40,585 nucleotides of DNA from the NCBI GenBank assembly GCA_946185185.1, contig CAMHIV010000002.1:1-40585 (forward strand). The letters run 5' to 3'. Both the position numbers and the translations under genes were made by a program. A model generated the notes under the pieces. It worked only from the letters and a program-made list of their open reading frames with translations. It ran no database searches and had not been told where the DNA came from. This stretch comes from an uncultured Treponema sp. Its GTDB lineage: Bacteria; Spirochaetota; Spirochaetia; Treponematales; Treponemataceae. Shown here piece by piece: positions 38,575 through 40,585 of this stretch (position 1 is its first letter; each line of letters opens with the position of its first letter).

Positions 38575-38671
38575 TGCGCCGGGCATGGAGGGGTGCACGA
38601 AGTGCAGGCGAACGCAAGTGAGACCGAGCGTTAGCGGGCCACGGAACGCCCGTTTGCAAATAAACTGCGCT
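38575..38671. repeat. Family C GC-rich intergenic element, copy 2
   Basis: AGACCGAGCGTTAGCGGGCCACGGAACGCCCGTTTGCAAATAAACTGCGC, matching the minus strand of the 13936-14022 element. GC-rich against an AT-rich background. Confidence 0.65.
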
Positions 38672-38703
38672 GAAAAAAAATTAAAAAAAAATTAATTTTT
38701 TCC

Positions 38704-38730
38704 TAAAGTAAAAATTTCAGCCTCCGATAG
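38704..38730 (+). promoter_or_regulatory. Sigma-28 (FliA)-type flagellar promoter for flaB
   Basis: TAAAGTAA-N11-TCCGATAG, close to the TAAAGTTT-N11-GCCGATAA consensus, about 64 nt upstream of the flaB ATG. Confidence 0.8.
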
Positions 38731-38793
38731 TAAAGTAACGGGTGGTGAGAGCCCACGGAAAACAAACGGTAAATAACACCAAGGAGATAAACT

Positions 38794-39654
38794 ATGGTTA
38801 TTAATCACAATATGAGCGCTATGTTCGCTCAGCGTTCTCAGGGAATTACAGATTTGAACCAGACAAAAAACATGGAAAAACTTTCGTCTGGTGAAAAAAT
38901 CAATCGTGCTGGAGATGACGCTTCTGGTCTTGCAGTTTCTGAAAAAATGCGTGCACAGATTCGCGGTTTGAATCAGGCTTCAGAAAACGCTCAGAACGGT
39001 ATTTCTTTTATTCAGACTACAGAAGGTTATTTACAGGAAACAACTGACATCGTTCAGCGCATTCGTGAACTTGCAGTTCAGTCATCAAACGGTATTTACT
39101 CAGCAGAAGACCGCATGCAGATTCAGGTTGAAGTTTCTTCTTTGATTGCAGAAGTTGACCGCATCGCATCTTGCGCACAGTTCAACGGTATGAACATGCT
39201 TACAGGACGTTTTGCTCGCCCAACTGGTGAAAACGTTGTTACAGGTTCTATGTGGTTCCACATCGGTGCAAACATGGACCAGAGAACTCAGGTTTACATT
39301 GGTACAATGTCTGCAATGGCTCTTGGTATGCGCAACATCGGTGATGAATCAATCATGAGTCTTGAAACTCCAGACAGCGCTAACCAGGCTATCGGTACAC
39401 TGGATGAAGCTTTGAAAAAGATCAACAAGCAGCGCGCTGACCTTGGTGCTTACCAGAACCGTCTTGAAATGACAGTTAAGGGACTTGATGTTGGTGCAGA
39501 AAACCTTCAGGCTTCTGAATCACGCATCCGTGATACAGACATGGCTGAAGAAATGGTTGACTTCACAAAGAACCAGGTTCTTTCTCAGGCTGGTACAGCA
39601 ATGCTCGCTCAGGCAAACCAGAGCAGTCAGAATGTACTTTCACTCTTGAGATAG
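38794..39654 (+). CDS. flaB: Flagellar filament core flagellin FlaB
   Basis: [63 protein letters not shown]... and C-terminal [27 protein letters not shown], typical of a Treponema FlaB. Confidence 0.97.
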   Translation: MVINHNMSAMFAQRSQGITDLNQTKNMEKLSSGEKINRAGDDASGLAVSEKMRAQIRGLNQASENAQNGISFIQTTEGYLQETTDIVQRIRELAVQSSNGIYSAEDRMQIQVEVSSLIAEVDRIASCAQFNGMNMLTGRFARPTGENVVTGSMWFHIGANMDQRTQVYIGTMSAMALGMRNIGDESIMSLETPDSANQAIGTLDEALKKINKQRADLGAYQNRLEMTVKGLDVGAENLQASESRIRDTDMAEEMVDFTKNQVLSQAGTAMLAQANQSSQNVLSLLR

Positions 39655-39676
39655 TATCTAGTCTAGCAAAAATGCT

Positions 39677-39705
39677 AAAAAGCGTCCGAAAGGGCGCTTT
39701 TTTTT
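39677..39705 (+). terminator. Rho-independent terminator of flaB
   Basis: AAAAAGCGTCC-GAAA-GGGCGCTTTTTTTT. Confidence 0.85.
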
Positions 39706-39743
39706 ATGCCAAATAATCTGGTTTGCCTGAGCTATGAAGAATG

Positions 39744-39840
39744 GGTAACGGTTGTAATTTTTACTCCAGTTAGTAATTACACCACCGTTACCTCTAGTTT
39801 TTGCAGGCAAAAACTAGCAATAAACAAGGCGACTGGTAGC
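39744..39840. repeat. Inverted-repeat region, possibly a degenerate Family A element
   Basis: GGTAACGGTTGTAATT...AATTACACCACCGTTACC hairpin (39744-39792), then perfect CTAGTTTTTG-CAGG-CAAAAACTAG (39794-39817). The minus strand carries GCTACCAGTCGCCTTG, shared in part with copies 2 and 3. Confidence 0.5.
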
Positions 39841-39887
39841 GGGTAGTAAAACTAGTGGGTGAACTGGTAGCAAACCCGCGTACAAAG

Positions 39888-39973
39888 CAGAGCAGCCAGA
39901 ATGTACTTTCACTCTTGAGATAGTCTACAGCTTAGCAAAATTGCTTAAAAGCGTCCGCAAGGGCGCTTTTTTT
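39888..39973 (+). pseudogene. Flagellin gene 3' remnant plus duplicated terminator
   Basis: CAGAGCAGCCAGAATGTACTTTCACTCTTGAGATAG differs at one position from flaB 39619-39654 and encodes the same [10 protein letters not shown]-stop. It is followed by a second AAAAGCGTCC-GCAA-GGGCGCTTTTTTT terminator. Confidence 0.75.
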
Positions 39974-39975
39974 GT

Positions 39976-40578
39976 TTAAAACTTCACCTTATACAGCGAA
40001 AGCAGCATACTCAATTCCACCTGATTTTTGACACCAAGTTTTTTCTGAATATCTGTCATCTCTTTTTTTACTGTCGATTCACTTGTAAAAACCAGCTCAG
40101 CAAGTTCCTTGTACGACGAATGGGAAATCATAAAATTTTTTATAATCAGAATCTGCCGCTCCGAAAGCTCGTAATCTTTTAAATTTAATTCAGTTCCGAT
40201 TTCGGGCAATTCTACAGAAGAAATCGATTTTTCTGAAATCGGAAAAAGTGAAAGAACTGAGTTTTTTACAGTTCGATAAATATGAACATACATTGTTCCA
40301 AGGAAAAGCGAATATGCCAGAACCATAAGAAAATGATAAATACTGCTCGTGATTATACTTACAGTAGATAAAATCCATATCGCCAGAATGGTTATAAGTT
40401 TCCTGGCAGTTTTTGTTCTCAGATATTTATTACAAAAAAGAAGCGCAACACCAAGAGAATACAAAAAAGTTCCCAGAAACAAATGGCCGTTCAAAGTCAT
40501 AAAAATTCCTTGAACAAATGAAATCACAGACTGAAGAAGCCGGTATTTATTGAAGAAAAATAGAAAAACACAAATCAA
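39976..40578 (-). CDS. Membrane-anchored LuxR-type HTH protein (5' end probably outside the window)
   Basis: Several hydrophobic segments, then C-terminal LSERQILIIKNFMISHSSYKELAELVFTSESTVKKEMTDIQKKLGVKNQVELSMLL, a LuxR-type HTH. Confidence 0.75.
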   Translation of the reverse strand: MICVFLFFFNKYRLLQSVISFVQGIFMTLNGHLFLGTFLYSLGVALLFCNKYLRTKTARKLITILAIWILSTVSIITSSIYHFLMVLAYSLFLGTMYVHIYRTVKNSVLSLFPISEKSISSVELPEIGTELNLKDYELSERQILIIKNFMISHSSYKELAELVFTSESTVKKEMTDIQKKLGVKNQVELSMLLSLYKVKF

Positions 40579-40585
40579 AGCCCCG

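Overview
This 40.6 kb window looks like chromosomal DNA from a Treponema-like spirochaete; the FlaB flagellin, the TRL-like lipoprotein and the overall gene content point that way. Most of it is ordinary metabolic and housekeeping sequence: rpoN (cut by the left edge), a DUF1015 protein, an adenine DNA methyltransferase, a divergent PurH-like protein, an MraY-like transferase, an M20 peptidase, galE, an AAC(3)-like acetyltransferase, an AraC regulator, a PAP2 phosphatase, pepF, a GH31 glycosidase, nrdG, add, a SAM methyltransferase, mnmG, nrdD, a SulP transporter, a DTW protein, a GH3 glycosidase, an acyl-CoA synthetase, glgP, glgX, lipoproteins, era, flaB and a membrane-anchored LuxR-type protein (cut by the right edge). 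I saw no CRISPR array, phage, transposase, rRNA or tRNA. The best unexplained signal is in the intergenic DNA. Family A is a set of inverted-repeat-bounded elements at about 9810, 16508 and 19098, with a degenerate relative near 39744. They carry a 14-bp palindrome at a fixed distance from CAGTCG, and the palindrome's sequence differs between copies while its self-complementarity is kept. Family B is a hairpin family with a conserved 11-nt loop (GAGCNTGTCGA-like) and stems that differ but stay complementary. Family C is a GC-rich element with two copies. Other points of interest are a PurH-like protein with altered catalytic motifs, a methyltransferase with no restriction partner, a flagellin 3'-end-plus-terminator duplication that looks like the scar of a lost paralog, and a lipoprotein whose signal peptide reads in frame but has no ordinary start codon.
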